Translations under genes and position numbers: made by a program | Shown here: positions 43,181-52,121 of the stretch, piece by piece | How positions within the stretch are numbered: position 1 is the stretch's first letter | Layout: the number at the start of each line of letters is the position of its first letter | Notes under the pieces: model-generated | Database searches by the model: none | Seen by the model: the letters and a program-made list of their open reading frames with translations, nothing else | What the model was told of the DNA's origin: nothing | Assembly: GCF_021310995.1 (NCBI RefSeq) | Contig: NZ_CP054150.1 | Coordinates: forward strand, 806,001 to 870,000 | Source of the DNA: Agrobacterium vaccinii | GTDB taxonomy: Bacteria > Pseudomonadota > Alphaproteobacteria > Rhizobiales > Rhizobiaceae | Direction: 5' to 3' | Length of the DNA stretch: 64,000 nt

Positions 43181-43194
43181 CTGGCAGGTATGGT

Positions 43195-44307
43195 TCAGCC
43201 CTTGAGGCCGAGACTGGCTCTGATCGCATCCTCGTTTTCCGTTTGCTGAACGACAACGCCGTACCAGCCAAGGCCGCTATAGTCTTCATATCCCAGCGTT
43301 TTAGCGAAGGCGACGATTGCGCCGTTTGAGTCGTAGTAGCTGCCACGCATGGCATCGGCTGCATTTGCGAGCGGGAACCGGGTGAAGCGCAGAGCAGCGT
43401 TGTTGCTGGCGATGACCCGCATGTCTTCATCCAGAAGCATGACGACGGTGCGTTCCGCCACCTGCGGCGGCAGGTTCGCTTCCTTTTCCACAATGGCCTG
43501 ACCCTGATCCTGCCAGTCGAAATAAACGCCGAGCGTGCCAAGCAACGCGCCGTCATTCTTTCCACCTTCGCGGATGCCGGTCGCATAGACCAGAACGTCG
43601 CGATCATCGTGGAATGGGCTGCTCTTGACTTGGTCGACAATATATTCGTCGCCGCTGCGGCACTGCGAGGCGGCGATAAACCATGGCTCGAGTTTCAGGC
43701 TGCGATCGATGAGGTTGCGCTGGTGCCGCGGATTGGCCGATGCGATGACCATGCCGTTCACGTCGGTCATGACGAGGTCGAGATAGACAGTATAGAAACG
43801 GTTGATGACGCCAAGACGCTCCGAAGCGAATGCGGCGTCGGCCTTGTCCCTGCTTTGCAGGGCCTGCCAGAGGGCGGTGTCCGTCGCCCACCAGCGCACG
43901 TCGGCGGTTCGCTCGAACAGATTGCGGACGATGAGCTGGACCAGCGTCTGTGCCGTGTCCATCAGGCGCACACCTTCCATCTCCTCCACCAGCGCTTCAG
44001 CCATATCGCGGCTGAGACCGATGCGGCTGAGCACGTTCTGTTCGAAGGTCGATGAAATATCCGAGGCGATCTGCGCGAGGCGCTGCACTTCATTGGCAAC
44101 GACAGCGAAGCCCTTGCCTGCTTCACCCGCTCTTGCCGCCTCGATGAGGGCGTTGATGGCGAGCAGGCGGATCTGCTTGACGATGTGTGTATTGTCGGTG
44201 CTGAACCGCTTGAGGTCTGTGGACATGCCATCGGTGACAACACGCATGCCGCGCGGCGTCGCGGATTGCGATGCGTTTTTCCCGGCTGTCCGTAAAGCGC
44301 TGTTCAT
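43195..44307 (-). CDS. MCP-like protein with N-terminal signalling hairpin and C-terminal Cache-like region
   Basis: The 370-residue protein begins with part of a methyl-accepting signalling domain: [33 protein letters not shown] at about residues 46-78 is the conserved hairpin tip that contacts CheA/CheW. The C-terminal 230 residues ([30 protein letters not shown]...[27 protein letters not shown]...[15 protein letters not shown]) look like a double-Cache sensor. No membrane segment or signal peptide is visible, so it is probably cytoplasmic. The order is reversed relative to classical receptors and the hairpin is short. The start is uncertain (alternative near 44247). Confidence 0.72.
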   Translation of the reverse strand: MNSALRTAGKNASQSATPRGMRVVTDGMSTDLKRFSTDNTHIVKQIRLLAINALIEAARAGEAGKGFAVVANEVQRLAQIASDISSTFEQNVLSRIGLSRDMAEALVEEMEGVRLMDTAQTLVQLIVRNLFERTADVRWWATDTALWQALQSRDKADAAFASERLGVINRFYTVYLDLVMTDVNGMVIASANPRHQRNLIDRSLKLEPWFIAASQCRSGDEYIVDQVKSSPFHDDRDVLVYATGIREGGKNDGALLGTLGVYFDWQDQGQAIVEKEANLPPQVAERTVVMLLDEDMRVIASNNAALRFTRFPLANAADAMRGSYYDSNGAIVAFAKTLGYEDYSGLGWYGVVVQQTENEDAIRASLGLKG

Positions 44308-44705
44308 GGGGTGCCATCAATTCCAAATAGATATGAAAACAGTGTCAGTCTTTCCATCCACCGGATTGCAGAGCTGAGTTTCGAACTATCAAAATTAGAA
44401 TAGAGCGTGGTTAATATTTGATTTCTACAGAACTACGACAAGTTGTCATGCAGTTGATCATGCAATGCGTACTAAGTGGGCATGTGCATTACTTTACGGC
44501 AGAACTTGACGGCTGCATGGCGGTTTGGGCCTGACGTGGCATTTGCGCACGGTGTCTGGCAAAAATGCCTTGGGGTGTACAGGATGATCAAATTTGTGTC
44601 CGACTCGGGTTCGATAATCTGCTACGCAGGGTGAACATGCAGGCTGACGTTGCGGTCTGTGAGGTGCAACCGGTTCACACTTCGAACCTATGAATGCCAA
44701 TTCCC
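44308..44705. other. 398-base divergent intergenic region
   Basis: The gap between the MCP-like gene and the DMT transporter is AT-rich near 44380-44480. It must carry both promoters, but no convincing -35/-10 pair, hairpin or small gene was recognised. Confidence 0.5.
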
Positions 44706-45644
44706 ATGAGTGCCGCCCCCAACAACCCCATCCGGGGCATAAGCTTCAAGCTGATATCCGTTGCGTTTTTTCTGGTCATGCAGACCTGTATCAAGGCGGC
44801 CGGTTCGGACGTGCCTGCCGGGCAGATCAGCTTCTTCCGCTCGACCTTCGCCATCGTGCCGATCGTCATCTATCTGGCCTATCTGCGCAGTCTCAGCAGT
44901 GCATTTCACACGGAAAATCTTTTCGGGCATTTCAAGCGCGGGCTGCTTGGCATCCTCTCTATGATCTGCGGCTTTTACGGGCTGACGCTGTTGCCGCTGC
45001 CGGAGTTCATTGCCATCGGCTATGCATCGCCACTGATGGCGGTGGTGTTTGCCGCGCTGGTGCTGGGTGAAGCGGTGCGCATCTATCGCTGGTCTGCGGT
45101 TCTGATCGGCATGTCCGGCGTCATCATCATTCTATGGCCGAAACTGACGCTTTTGCAGCAGGGCGGTTTTGAAGCGGGTGAGGGCATCGGCGCGCTGGCC
45201 GTTCTGCTGGCTGCTGTGCTGGGCGGGCTTGCCATGGTGCAGGTGCGCCAACTGGTGGTGACCGAAAAGACGGCGACCATCGTTCTCTACTTCTCGCTGA
45301 CCGGTAGCCTGCTTTCGGCTCTCAGCCTGCCCTTTGCCTGGGAATGGCTGGACTGGAAGCAAACGACCCTTCTGATCTCCTGCGGTATTGCCGGTGGTAT
45401 CGCCCAGATTTTGCTGACAGAGAGCTATCGTCACGCCGAAGTCTCGACCATCGCGCCCTTCGAATACAGCTCCATCCTGTTCGGCATCGGTGTGTCCTAT
45501 GTCTTGTTCGGTGACATACCGACGGTGACGATGCTGGTGGGAACGGCAATCGTGGTTTTCGCGGGAATATTCATCATCTTTCGCGAGCATCAACTCGGAC
45601 TTGCCCGCAAGGCGGCGCGAAAGGCATCCTCCCCGCAGGGCTAG
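44706..45644 (+). CDS. DMT-superfamily (EamA) transporter
   Basis: The 312-residue membrane protein has ten hydrophobic segments in two EamA repeats (for example ISFKLISVAFFLVMQTCIKA and GIAGGIAQILLTESYRHAEV, the latter with the typical APFEYSSILFGI end). The family exports metabolites such as amino acids or drugs; the substrate is unknown. The ATG at 44706 gives MSAAPNNPIRG; one at 44694 is an alternative. It is monocistronic. Confidence 0.85.
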   Translation: MSAAPNNPIRGISFKLISVAFFLVMQTCIKAAGSDVPAGQISFFRSTFAIVPIVIYLAYLRSLSSAFHTENLFGHFKRGLLGILSMICGFYGLTLLPLPEFIAIGYASPLMAVVFAALVLGEAVRIYRWSAVLIGMSGVIIILWPKLTLLQQGGFEAGEGIGALAVLLAAVLGGLAMVQVRQLVVTEKTATIVLYFSLTGSLLSALSLPFAWEWLDWKQTTLLISCGIAGGIAQILLTESYRHAEVSTIAPFEYSSILFGIGVSYVLFGDIPTVTMLVGTAIVVFAGIFIIFREHQLGLARKAARKASSPQG

Positions 45645-45725
45645 TCGCAACATTCATTTGATTGGGTGATTTAGCAGCTTCAAAAAACGATGTTTTTATC
45701 AAAGTTTTATTCAATTTGCGCACGA

Positions 45726-45743
45726 GTGTGTTATTGAACACAC
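45726..45743. promoter_or_regulatory. Dyad GTGTGTT-ATTG-AACACAC
   Basis: A perfect 7-bp inverted repeat lies 82 bases after the transporter stop and 169 bases before the HTH gene. It could be an operator for the downstream regulator or a terminator stem for the transporter (no T tract). Confidence 0.35.
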
Positions 45744-45911
45744 GGGTGGTAAAATGCAAATCTAAGGTGGCATAATCGTGTTTGGGGTAAAACGCGTGGA
45801 GCCTGATAACGCGCGTCTGTTAATGGGCGTTCGTGTTTGGCAGGGCAATGACGTGGCGAAGAACGGTCGCCACAAAACAAATTTCTTTTCATTATTTTTA
45901 CAGGGGTGGTC

Positions 45912-46757
45912 ATGACGTATTCGTATGACGACCTCGTTGCGCATCCTGAATTGCTGGGAGCGATAAGAACACTCGCCCGCAATCTGCGGGGCGCCTATAA
46001 CAGTAATCCGCGGATAGCTCGGTTACTTTCAGCGCACCAGAAATGGTTGATGACGCAGGCGGGGATGGCCCTGAACCTGGAAAGCGGACCGCGTGGCTTC
46101 ACGGTTGCACAAGCGCGGGAACTCATCACAACCAATCATGTCGCAAGCCGTAACACGGTTCAGAACTATCTCGATCAGCTTGAAATTTATCGATACGTCG
46201 AAAGGGTCAGCCCGGCCTCTCAGCGCCCCCGCCGATACAAGGCGACGCCCGTAAGCGAAGAGGCAATCCTGATGTGGTATATCGCCAATCTGGCAGCTCT
46301 CGATTGTCTTGATGGGGGAATACGCGCCGTTGAGATGATGGCGCATTCAAACTTGCTGGAGGTGGCGCAACCATTGGCCGCTCGTCTGTGCCTCATGGAT
46401 CCTGCATGGGTGAACCCGCCTCCGCGCGTTGGGCTCTTTCTATGGACCGAGGCAGGGGCTCTGGTCATGGATGAATTCATCAGCCGGATTGAAGATGCAA
46501 ACCGCGAAGTAGAGCGTATTGATATCGGTTTTGTCGATGCGCGTGCTTTGGCGGCGGAATTTATGATGTCACGCACGCATTTGCAGCGTCTTCTCAATAA
46601 GGCTGCAGAGCAGGGTGCGATGGGCTGGCATGACAGCGGCCTTCGTAGCGGCATGTGGTTTGCGCGCGACTTTCTGGAAGAGTATTGCCGATGGCAGGCA
46701 ATCAAGTTCAAATATGTCCAGGATGCATTTATCGAGGCCAAGGCGAAAGCTGTCTGA
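45912..46757 (+). CDS. Uncharacterised helix-turn-helix protein
   Basis: The 281-residue protein was not assigned to a named family. The N-terminal third resembles a winged helix: QARELITTNHVASRNTVQNYLDQLEIYRYVERV reads as a recognition-helix pair, followed by a PRRYKATP wing. The C-terminal part again has a helix-turn-helix-like stretch (ARALAAEFMMSRTHLQRLLNKAAEQGAM), so two DNA-binding modules may flank a helical middle. A clear AGGGG site precedes ATG. The upstream 250 bases are AT-rich with a dyad. A transcriptional regulator is likely, its target unknown. Confidence 0.7.
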   Translation: MTYSYDDLVAHPELLGAIRTLARNLRGAYNSNPRIARLLSAHQKWLMTQAGMALNLESGPRGFTVAQARELITTNHVASRNTVQNYLDQLEIYRYVERVSPASQRPRRYKATPVSEEAILMWYIANLAALDCLDGGIRAVEMMAHSNLLEVAQPLAARLCLMDPAWVNPPPRVGLFLWTEAGALVMDEFISRIEDANREVERIDIGFVDARALAAEFMMSRTHLQRLLNKAAEQGAMGWHDSGLRSGMWFARDFLEEYCRWQAIKFKYVQDAFIEAKAKAV

Positions 46758-46990
46758 TCTGCTTCCGAAGCCATGCCGCCGTTTCCTTTGAAAACAGCCC
46801 GCTCGATTGCAAGGGGGGGCACAGGGTGCCCTCTCGTGCAGAGAGGGTTCGACTTTGAGCGGCAGCTTTTGATCTAGGATTTTTCAGGGCATATTTGCGT
46901 GCTGAGGGCGTTGCCACGACATATCCGTAAGTGGGGAGACGCAATCCGTCACGGCGTAAAACATGCCATTTGTAAAATATCGGCACTATT
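46758..46990. other. Intergenic stretch without recognised gene
   Basis: No frame here has coding character. The right part (46860-46990) is AT-rich and lies beyond the terminator of the minus-strand small gene. Confidence 0.4.
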
Positions 46991-47025
46991 AAAACGCAAA
47001 AGCGCCTCTCCATGGGAAAGGCGCT
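46991..47025 (-). terminator. Intrinsic terminator of the 62-residue gene
   Basis: On the minus strand AGCGCCT and AGGCGCT pair around an 11-base loop, followed by TTTGCGTTTTAAT. It lies 56 bases past the stop of the gene at 47081. Confidence 0.7.
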
Positions 47026-47080
47026 GCGAAAGCGTCGTATCTTGAATGTCCTTCAGAGCTATGCCTGAAGACGATTTCTA

Positions 47081-47269
47081 TCAGCGCTCACGGAAATCTG
47101 CGAAGACTGCCGAAGGACGTGTCGTGCGAACCTGCTGAGATGACGCGCGAGCGGTCAGCTGTTCGTTGGTGCCACCGAAGCGGTGGTAGCTGTCACCCGA
47201 GCGCGGGCCGAGGCCTGCAAGTCGGAGAGTTTCGAAGCCGGAGTGAACCGGACGGAAGCGAGTGGTCAT
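47081..47269 (-). CDS. 62-residue orphan protein
   Basis: The small protein begins MTTRFRPVHSGFETLRLAGLG, is Arg- and Thr-rich, and ends VFADFRER. It has no signal peptide or membrane segment. The start is supported by AAGGAACCAAGG before ATG, and an intrinsic terminator follows, so it is probably a transcribed gene rather than a chance frame. Function is unknown. Confidence 0.6.
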   Translation of the reverse strand: MTTRFRPVHSGFETLRLAGLGPRSGDSYHRFGGTNEQLTARASSQQVRTTRPSAVFADFRER

Positions 47270-47419
47270 TGCCTTGGTTCCTTAAACCTTTTCCTCCCAA
47301 GACGAGATCACTTATTGCAGTGCGGTATGGATTCGGCAATCAGGGTAAATGCGCCGCTGTTATGCGTCATTTGCATGGCTATTTTCATAAATGATTCATA
47401 TTGATCAAAAAGGAAGCAT

Positions 47420-48298
47420 TCACATTTGGCGAATGTGGGCCTGAAACGCTAATAAATCCTGCCACGCCAATGGTTTACTGGCTGGAGCGTTTAAAAGCTC
47501 TTGCGGGTGCAGGGTGGCGATTGCGGGCACGATTCCATGCCCGGATGCGACATCACGCCACTGTCCGCGCAGCGTATGGATGGTGCCGGTGCCGCCAAAG
47601 AAAAAACGAGCGGTGAAGTTGCCCAAAAGCAACAGTGCTTTCGGCTCTGCCAAAGCAACTTGACGCTCGATGAAGGGGCGGCAAATTTCCATCTCCGGGC
47701 CCGATGGCGAGCGATTGCCAGGTGGGCGCCACGGCACGACGTTGCTCAGCAGCAGATTGGCGCGATCGAGCCCGATGGCGGCCAGCATGCGATCCAGCAG
47801 AACGCCGGTTTTGCCGACGAAAGGCTGACCCTCGCGGTCATCATCCGCATCCGGCATGGGGCCGATCACCATGATGCCGGAGGACGGGTTGCCCTCGGCA
47901 AAGATGGTGTTGCGGGCGCTATTCTTGAGATTGCAGCCGTTGAAGCTTTCCAGCGCCGTCTTCAATTCCGGCAGGGAACGAGCGGTTTCCGCAGCAAACC
48001 GGGCGGCGGCAATGGCCTGCTCGTCCGGCATGGCCACATTGGTCTGGATGGCGGGCGCAGCGGGCGCCGAGCTACGGCCCTGCGGTGCCGACTGAGCAGC
48101 ACGGGACGGGCTGTTTTGCGGCGCATCGTTCTGACGGGGTGGTGCTTCCCGTTGCGGCGCCCGGTTTTGCCGGGTGGCTGCAAATTCCGCGAAGCGATCC
48201 AGAGACGTGTCTTCCAGCAGCCAGTCCACGCCCGCATCCGCATGGAAATGCAGGAGCGCCGCCAGTTCTGCCGGGGAAAGGTCTTGGGCCAAGATCAT
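47420..48298 (-). CDS. Family 4/5-like uracil-DNA glycosylase with altered motifs
   Basis: The 292-residue protein has a long Pro/Ala/Gln-rich linker (about residues 42-90) and a C-terminal glycosylase fold with FNGCNLKNSARNTIFAEGNP, PFVGKTGVLLDRMLAAIGLDR, PPGNRSPS and ATLHPQELL. In family 4 enzymes motif A reads GEAPGADED; here the corresponding segment is GPMPDADDD (146-154). Of the four Fe-S cysteines only Cys122 and Cys206 remain: the second position is in CNLK and the third is Trp190. It may be a non-Fe-S or repurposed member. It excises uracil if active, which is uncertain. Confidence 0.8.
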   Translation of the reverse strand: MILAQDLSPAELAALLHFHADAGVDWLLEDTSLDRFAEFAATRQNRAPQREAPPRQNDAPQNSPSRAAQSAPQGRSSAPAAPAIQTNVAMPDEQAIAAARFAAETARSLPELKTALESFNGCNLKNSARNTIFAEGNPSSGIMVIGPMPDADDDREGQPFVGKTGVLLDRMLAAIGLDRANLLLSNVVPWRPPGNRSPSGPEMEICRPFIERQVALAEPKALLLLGNFTARFFFGGTGTIHTLRGQWRDVASGHGIVPAIATLHPQELLNAPASKPLAWQDLLAFQAHIRQM

Positions 48299-48342
48299 GA
48301 GGCAAAACTACCTCAAGTGCTCGCCCCGCGAAACCCCTGTCA

Positions 48343-49635
48343 TCACGCTGTCCAGCGCTCAATGTCACCACTGTCACCGATCATGGCTAGACCATGGGCG
48401 ATGGAGAGCAACTCGCCGCCGGTCTCGATCTTATCGGCATCGAAACGGCGGGTGAAAAGCTGGCGCACGGCGGGCACGAAAGAGGTGCCGCCGGTGAGAA
48501 AGACCTTGTCGATGGCTTCAGGGGCGGTCTGGGTTTTCTCCAGCACCTCGTCCAGCGCGCCTTCAATCTTGGCGAGATCATCGCTGATCCAGCGGTCGAA
48601 ATCTGTGCGCTTGACGGTCTTGCGGCCAGCCTTGCCCAAAGGCGAGAAGTTGAACTCGGCCTCTTCACTTGAAGACAGCGCCATCTTCGTCGCGGAGATG
48701 GCCTGGTAGAGCGGGTAGCCCTCATCATGCTCCACCAGTTCCACAAACATCTCCAGCTTCTCCGGCTCAAGCGCCGAGCGAACCAGCGATTTCAGGTCCG
48801 AGAATTCCTTGGAGGTCTTGAAGATGGACAATTGGTTCCAGCGGCCGAAATTGACGTAGTAACCGGAGGGGACATCGAGAACCTTGTCGAAGCTCTTGAA
48901 TTTGCTGCCCTTGCCGATTTCGGGCGACACGAGATTGTCGATCATGCGGAAGTCGAAATGGTCGCCCGCAACGCCGACGCCGGAATGGCCGATGGGGGTG
49001 GCCGACAGCTTGCCGCCGTGCGTCTCGAAACGAATGAGCGAATAGTCGGTGGTGCCGCCGCCGAAGTCGGCAACCAGCACATTGGCGTCCTTCTTCAGGC
49101 TCTGCGCGAAGTAATAGGCTGCTGCCACGGGCTCGTAAACGTAATGGATTTCCGGAAAACCCGCGCGCGTGAGGGCATCGTTGTAGCGGGCAATCGCCAG
49201 CGCCTCATCCGGGTGGCTGCCAGCAAAACGGACCGGACGACCGGCTACCACGGTGGAGACGTCGTCGCGCCAGTCGTCACCTGCATAGGTCTTCAGCTTG
49301 CGCAGGAAGACCTCCATCAGGTCTTCGAAGCTCTGGCGCTTGGCAAAGACCAGCGTGCCCTGAAACAGCGAGGAGGCAGCGAAGGTCTTGATGGATTGCA
49401 GGAAGCGGCAATCGCCGGGATTATCGATGAACTGGCGAATGGCGGCATGACCGGCTTCGACCTGAAGGGCTGCGGCACCGAATGTGCCCGTTTTCATGAA
49501 GGACAGCGCCGTGCGCATGCTGTCCGTCGTGCCCGCACTGCTGGTGAAGCGCATGGACTGGCTGGTGTTACCGTTGTCAGACATTGCCATGACCGTGTTG
49601 GTCGTGCCGAAATCGAGCCCGAGTGTTCTTGCCAT
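48343..49635 (-). CDS. Hsp70-family protein, YegD-like
   Basis: The 430-residue protein starts with the actin-fold phosphate loop LGLDFGTTNTVMA, has YVYEPVAAAYYFAQ and VADFGGGTTDYSLI (phosphate 2), and ends with LTGGTSFVPAVRQLF (adenosine motif). It contains only the ATPase domain; the DnaK peptide-binding domain is absent, as in E. coli YegD. It may be a chaperone-like ATPase; partners are unknown. The gene is divergent from the class D beta-lactamase. Confidence 0.88.
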   Translation of the reverse strand: MARTLGLDFGTTNTVMAMSDNGNTSQSMRFTSSAGTTDSMRTALSFMKTGTFGAAALQVEAGHAAIRQFIDNPGDCRFLQSIKTFAASSLFQGTLVFAKRQSFEDLMEVFLRKLKTYAGDDWRDDVSTVVAGRPVRFAGSHPDEALAIARYNDALTRAGFPEIHYVYEPVAAAYYFAQSLKKDANVLVADFGGGTTDYSLIRFETHGGKLSATPIGHSGVGVAGDHFDFRMIDNLVSPEIGKGSKFKSFDKVLDVPSGYYVNFGRWNQLSIFKTSKEFSDLKSLVRSALEPEKLEMFVELVEHDEGYPLYQAISATKMALSSSEEAEFNFSPLGKAGRKTVKRTDFDRWISDDLAKIEGALDEVLEKTQTAPEAIDKVFLTGGTSFVPAVRQLFTRRFDADKIETGGELLSIAHGLAMIGDSGDIERWTA

Positions 49636-49864
49636 AGCGTGTTTTTCCCAAAGTCAATGATAGCTGTGCCGGGTGCCAATGGCGTCCGGTCATGAACGGG
49701 ATGCAAAAGCATCCGCCTGTTTTGAAGAGGGCGCGTGATCGCACAGCGAATTGTGAATGGCAAGCACAAGGGCGGATTTTCCCTGATGCTGCCATAATAA
49801 TGCCCGCCCAAATCGCGCTTATAAGTCGCTGGGGGAATCTCTTATGCGGATGAGTGGAGTGCCA

Positions 49865-50680
49865 ATGGCCTTGAAACGACCTTTTGCAGCGGCAAGTTTT
49901 GCTGCTGTTTCTGCATGCTGCCTTTCCATGATGCCTGCGTCTGCCGCCGAGACGGCGCACTGCACGGTTATTCTGGATGCTGCCAGCGGCAAAGCCCTGC
50001 ATCGCGACGGTGCCTGCGACAAGGCATTTGCGCCGCAATCCTCCTTCAAGCTGCCATTGGCGGTGATGGGTTACGATGCTGGTATTCTGAAAGACGAGAC
50101 AAACCCGCGCTGGGACTACAAGGCGGAATGGAAGCGACCCAAGCGCGAGCAGAAGGCGACCGACCCGACCATCTGGGAGCGCGATTCCATCGTCTGGTAC
50201 TCGCAGGAAATCACGCGGCGTCTCGGTGCCGAAAAATTTGCCGATTACGTGCGCCGCTTCGATTACGGCAATGCCGATGTGAAGGGCGTGAAAGGCCGAA
50301 CGGACGGGCTGACCGAAGCCTGGTTGATGTCATCGCTAAAGATTTCCGGCGATGCGCAGGCTGACTTTGTTCGTCGCTTCGTGACAGGCAAGCTGCCGGT
50401 TTCCGCCGAGGCGACGAAAAAGACCATGGCGATCATTCCGCAATTTGCCGCAGCCGATGGCTGGCAGGTGCATGGCAAAACCGGTTCGGGGCGTATGCGC
50501 ACCGAGGCTGGTAAATTCGACGGAGATTACTGGCTGGGCTGGTTCGTCGGCTGGGCACAGAAGGGCGACCGGCAGGTCGTGTTCGCCACCATGAACGTCA
50601 AGGACTGGAAAAGCGAAGAGCCCATCAGCTTTGCCACGCGGGACGCGCTGATTGCGGACTTGCCGAAGCTGGTGAAGTAA
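49865..50680 (+). CDS. Class D (OXA-type) serine beta-lactamase
   Basis: The 271-residue protein has a signal peptide (residues 1-28) and all class D motifs: the SxxK nucleophile PQSSFKL (Ser59, Lys62), SIV at 108-110, YGN at 134-136, and HGKTG with Lys205-Thr-Gly, plus WLGWFVGW near the end. These residues form the active site that opens penicillins and related drugs. The ATG at 49865 has a GGAG site; an earlier ATG at 49844 is less likely. It stands alone, divergent from an Hsp70-like gene. The drug spectrum cannot be read from the sequence. Confidence 0.88.
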   Translation: MALKRPFAAASFAAVSACCLSMMPASAAETAHCTVILDAASGKALHRDGACDKAFAPQSSFKLPLAVMGYDAGILKDETNPRWDYKAEWKRPKREQKATDPTIWERDSIVWYSQEITRRLGAEKFADYVRRFDYGNADVKGVKGRTDGLTEAWLMSSLKISGDAQADFVRRFVTGKLPVSAEATKKTMAIIPQFAAADGWQVHGKTGSGRMRTEAGKFDGDYWLGWFVGWAQKGDRQVVFATMNVKDWKSEEPISFATRDALIADLPKLVK

Positions 50681-50681
50681 T

Positions 50682-50885
50682 TCAGCGAACGAAGCGCCGG
50701 GCAGAGAAAATCAGCGCCAGACCGATGATGGCAACGATTGCCCCGCGCAGCATCCACGGGCTCTGGTTGATCATGAAACTGGAGGCAGGGTAGGGGAAAT
50801 AACCGCTGCCCTGCCCAATCCAGACGATGCCGATGAGGGTGAGCAATGCGCCGAAGACAACAAGGGAAATCCGAAGTATCTGCAT
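50682..50885 (-). CDS. Small two-span membrane protein
   Basis: The 67-residue protein MQILRISLVVFGALLTLIGI... has two hydrophobic segments (about 5-25 and 44-60) and a basic tail (SARRFVR). The ATG follows GAGGCC. It is convergent with the beta-lactamase gene, with one base between them. Function is unknown. Confidence 0.72.
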   Translation of the reverse strand: MQILRISLVVFGALLTLIGIVWIGQGSGYFPYPASSFMINQSPWMLRGAIVAIIGLALIFSARRFVR

Positions 50886-50985
50886 GATAGGCCTCGACAG
50901 GGGAAAATCTCCCCGGAGGTTACTCCGGGGAGGGTGCAATAGCCAATGGATTTCGCGGGCCCGGCTATACCCGAACGATTGCCGT

Positions 50986-51945
50986 TTATGAATTATGTGC
51001 GGCGTTTTTGGCAGCCAGCTTTAGTTCGGCCAGACGCTCACGCATCACGCCTTGCAACAGGGTTCCAACATCGTCCATCGACATGCCCTGATCTGCGAGA
51101 CCCAGGACGAGATTGCTGAGATCGACGCGTGTCGTATCCGGCACGCCCGGCAGGTTGAGTGCACTGGCGTGCTGATCGATAAATGGAACGCGGCGATAGA
51201 AACCTTCTCCAAAAATATGGAGCCACATGCGTTCCAGAATATAGCCGTTTGCGTTGGCTGCTCCGGTCGCGAACTCGTAGATCAGTTGCTTCGTTTCGTC
51301 CGATAGCCGTGCAACATTCTCGTTGCGCACGGCGAAGATCGCGCCATAGGAGAAGACGCCGACCGTATGCCGCGCCGCTTCTTCGGCCTGCGCATCCAGC
51401 TTCCATTTTTTCAAGACATAGGCCGCAATATTGCTGGTATTGGGCGAGATGCCTTCCAGTGTCTTGTACACCAGCCCCATGTTCCAGGCACCGGCATCTT
51501 TGAATTCGAGCGCTTTCCAGTCCATCAGCGAGAATGTTTCAGGCCGGACACGAAGGTGAATCGGGAAATACTCCTGATAGCGCGCCAGCGTTTCTGCTGT
51601 TGGAATGTTGTTCGTCGTCAGCCACTGCCAGGAGAGAGCCTGGATATCATCCCATCTGCGCCAGTTCTTCAGCAGATCGATGAAGTCAGGGCTGTGCGTG
51701 ATGGGATCGCCCTGGCTGAAGACGGTAAAGTCGCGATTATCCGCTTTGCGGGTCATCATGTGGTGAATGTAGGTCTCGGATTCGCGACCGACATTGGGGC
51801 GTGCGATGATCTCGTCGGCGCGCTGAAGCACAGCAGGCGAGGTGATTTCCTGGCCCTTGTTGTAGATGATGACTTTAAAATCTGTTGGAATATCAACGAT
51901 CCACTCAAGTGCTTCGCTGTATCTCGCTAAAACGATGGTATGCAT
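50986..51945 (-). CDS. DUF3431-like protein
   Basis: The 319-residue protein starts MHTIVLARYSEALEWIVDI with FKVIIYNKGQEI and RESETYIHHMM, the pattern of the DUF3431 family, which is glycosyltransferase-like in fungi and bacteria. The remaining part is helical and Trp/Phe-rich (LLKNWRRWDDIQAL; RMWLHIFGEGFYRRVPFI). The start ATG at 51945 has an AGAGGG site; the longer frame to 52050 is non-homologous. There is no signal peptide. The substrate is unknown. Confidence 0.75.
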   Translation of the reverse strand: MHTIVLARYSEALEWIVDIPTDFKVIIYNKGQEITSPAVLQRADEIIARPNVGRESETYIHHMMTRKADNRDFTVFSQGDPITHSPDFIDLLKNWRRWDDIQALSWQWLTTNNIPTAETLARYQEYFPIHLRVRPETFSLMDWKALEFKDAGAWNMGLVYKTLEGISPNTSNIAAYVLKKWKLDAQAEEAARHTVGVFSYGAIFAVRNENVARLSDETKQLIYEFATGAANANGYILERMWLHIFGEGFYRRVPFIDQHASALNLPGVPDTTRVDLSNLVLGLADQGMSMDDVGTLLQGVMRERLAELKLAAKNAAHNS

Positions 51946-52121
51946 GGAATCCCTCTGATCAATATTAGGGCAGCCGCAATTCAGGTGGCTATCTATACAT
52001 CGGAGGTATTCGGCTAAGCTTGTGCGTGCATTGTGCGGCCAAGGTTCCACGGCCCCGTCACTTCAGAGGGCAAGTAGAGAGCCCGCCATGCCGGGGCAAC
52101 GACGGGCACATCCTGTTTACA

